A stretch of 64,000 nt of DNA from Oreocharis arfaki (lineage: Eukaryota > Chordata > Aves > Passeriformes > Paramythiidae): the NCBI GenBank assembly GCA_013398015.1, contig VZRR01007847.1, forward strand, positions 226,242 to 290,241, written 5' to 3'. Every line of letters starts with the position of its first letter. Position 1 is the stretch's first letter. A program made the translations under genes and the position numbers. Shown in pieces: positions 63,389 to 64,000 of the stretch. A model generated the notes under the pieces. It saw nothing but the letters and a program-made list of their open reading frames with translations. It was not told the DNA's origin and searched no databases.

Positions 63389-63603
63389 CATAAAATCATA
63401 GAATATGCTGAGTTGGAAGGGACCCATGAGGACAAGCGAGTCCAACTCCTGGCCCTAATCAGGACAGCCCGAGTCCCACCATGTGCCATGTTGTCCAAGT
63501 GCTCTTTACAGTATCTCATCCTCGGGGCTGTGACCACTCCCCTGGAGATCCTGTTCCAGTGCCCGACCACCCTCTGGGGGAACCTTTCCAGAGAACCAAG
63601 CTA
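63389..63603 (-). mobile_element. CR1 LINE 3' fragment in DNAAF6 intron 1
   Basis: The plus strand begins with the typical reversed CR1 tail (AATCATAGAATATGCTGAG, then TTGGAAGGGACC), so the element is on the minus strand. It continues through the GTCCAACTCCTGGCC block to about 63,603, next to the CpG island. It is truncated at its 5' side, as is usual for CR1. Confidence 0.85.
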
Positions 63604-63619
63604 AACGTCCCCTGAGAGA

Positions 63620-64000
63620 GCTCGAGCCGCTCCCTCGGGTTCTGCCATCCCGAGGGAATAACAACCAACCTTTTCCCTCTGTGCCCGGACTACGGCCCCT
63701 TTGCTCAGCTGCCTTTTGTGGCAAGCACAGCTCGAGCCTTACAGTGAGTCAGGCAGACGCCGTGCCACAGGTAACCTGGCGGAACTCCCCACCGGCTCTC
63801 TGCCCACTTGCCAGCCTTCGGGCCGCCCCAGCTCCAGCCGCAGATGGGAGCGAAGGGAACCGCAGCGACAGGGGAAAAGGCTCGTCACCGCGTTCCCGCT
63901 GCCGGGCGGCTCCAACCCCGCACCTCGGCCGGGTGTCCCCTCCCTGTTCCGCACCCTTGTCACGGTGGCCGCTCCCGGTCCCGCACCCCCGGCCCGGTGT
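63620..64000 (-). promoter_or_regulatory. CpG island at window end; probable DNAAF6 promoter and non-coding exon 1
   Basis: This is dense in CpG and C+G compared with the AT-rich intron beside it. It lies about 400 bases upstream of the acceptor of the first coding exon, so a 5' UTR exon and transcription start are expected here. One candidate exon-1 donor on the minus strand is ACT|GTAAGG with GT at 63742-63741. In mammals DNAAF6 shares a head-to-head arrangement with NUP62CL, so the island may act in both directions. A plus-strand donor-like CCACAG|GTAACC lies at 63765-63776. The island is cut by the window edge. Confidence 0.6.

Noticed and set aside
1..64000. Prokaryotic features (operons, CRISPR, insertion sequences)
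   Set aside because: CR1, ERV LTRs, CpG islands and spliced exons show vertebrate nuclear DNA.

Overview
The window looks like nuclear DNA from a bird, most likely a songbird (passerine). It carries several 3'-anchored CR1 LINE fragments, three solo LTRs of avian endogenous retroviruses with target-site duplications, GC-rich repeat-poor intervening DNA, CpG islands and intron-exon gene structure. There is no operon structure, tRNA, rRNA or CRISPR array. The songbird reading rests on the repeat families and is an inference.

One protein-coding gene can be read completely. It is DNAAF6 (PIH1D3), on the minus strand between 63,229 (start codon) and 55,649 (stop codon). Six coding exons with canonical GT-AG borders join in frame to give 202 codons. 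The protein is an axonemal dynein pre-assembly factor. Its first coding exon contains a perfect triplet microsatellite encoding twelve aspartates. Upstream, the last ~380 bases of the window are CpG-rich and probably hold the promoter and a non-coding first exon. Downstream there is a 3' UTR with a polyadenylation signal at 55,031-55,036.

Region by region: 1-23 kb is GC-rich DNA in which I recognise no exon, with one CR1 copy (3.4 kb), a CpG-rich patch (11.8-12.3 kb) and an AT-rich, enhancer-like island (16.6-17.1 kb). At 23.1-24.25 kb lies a strong CpG island interrupted by a 368-base assembly gap; it may hide a promoter and first exon. At 24.3-25.7 kb is a long AT-rich block. From 25.7 to 44 kb there are more CR1 pieces, an LTR on the minus strand (38.9-39.3 kb), a probable ERVL fragment (40.3 kb) and AT-rich non-coding islands. 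From 44.9 to 51.4 kb there are two closely related solo LTRs in the same orientation. From about 53 kb the sequence becomes more AT-rich and holds DNAAF6.

In mammals DNAAF6 lies head-to-head with NUP62CL and upstream of FRMPD3. If that order holds here, the 0-55 kb part could be intergenic or belong to FRMPD3, but I could not identify any FRMPD3 exon. I found no unusual or undescribed biological system; the most useful results are the full DNAAF6 model, its coding microsatellite, the LTR insertions and the gap inside a CpG island.
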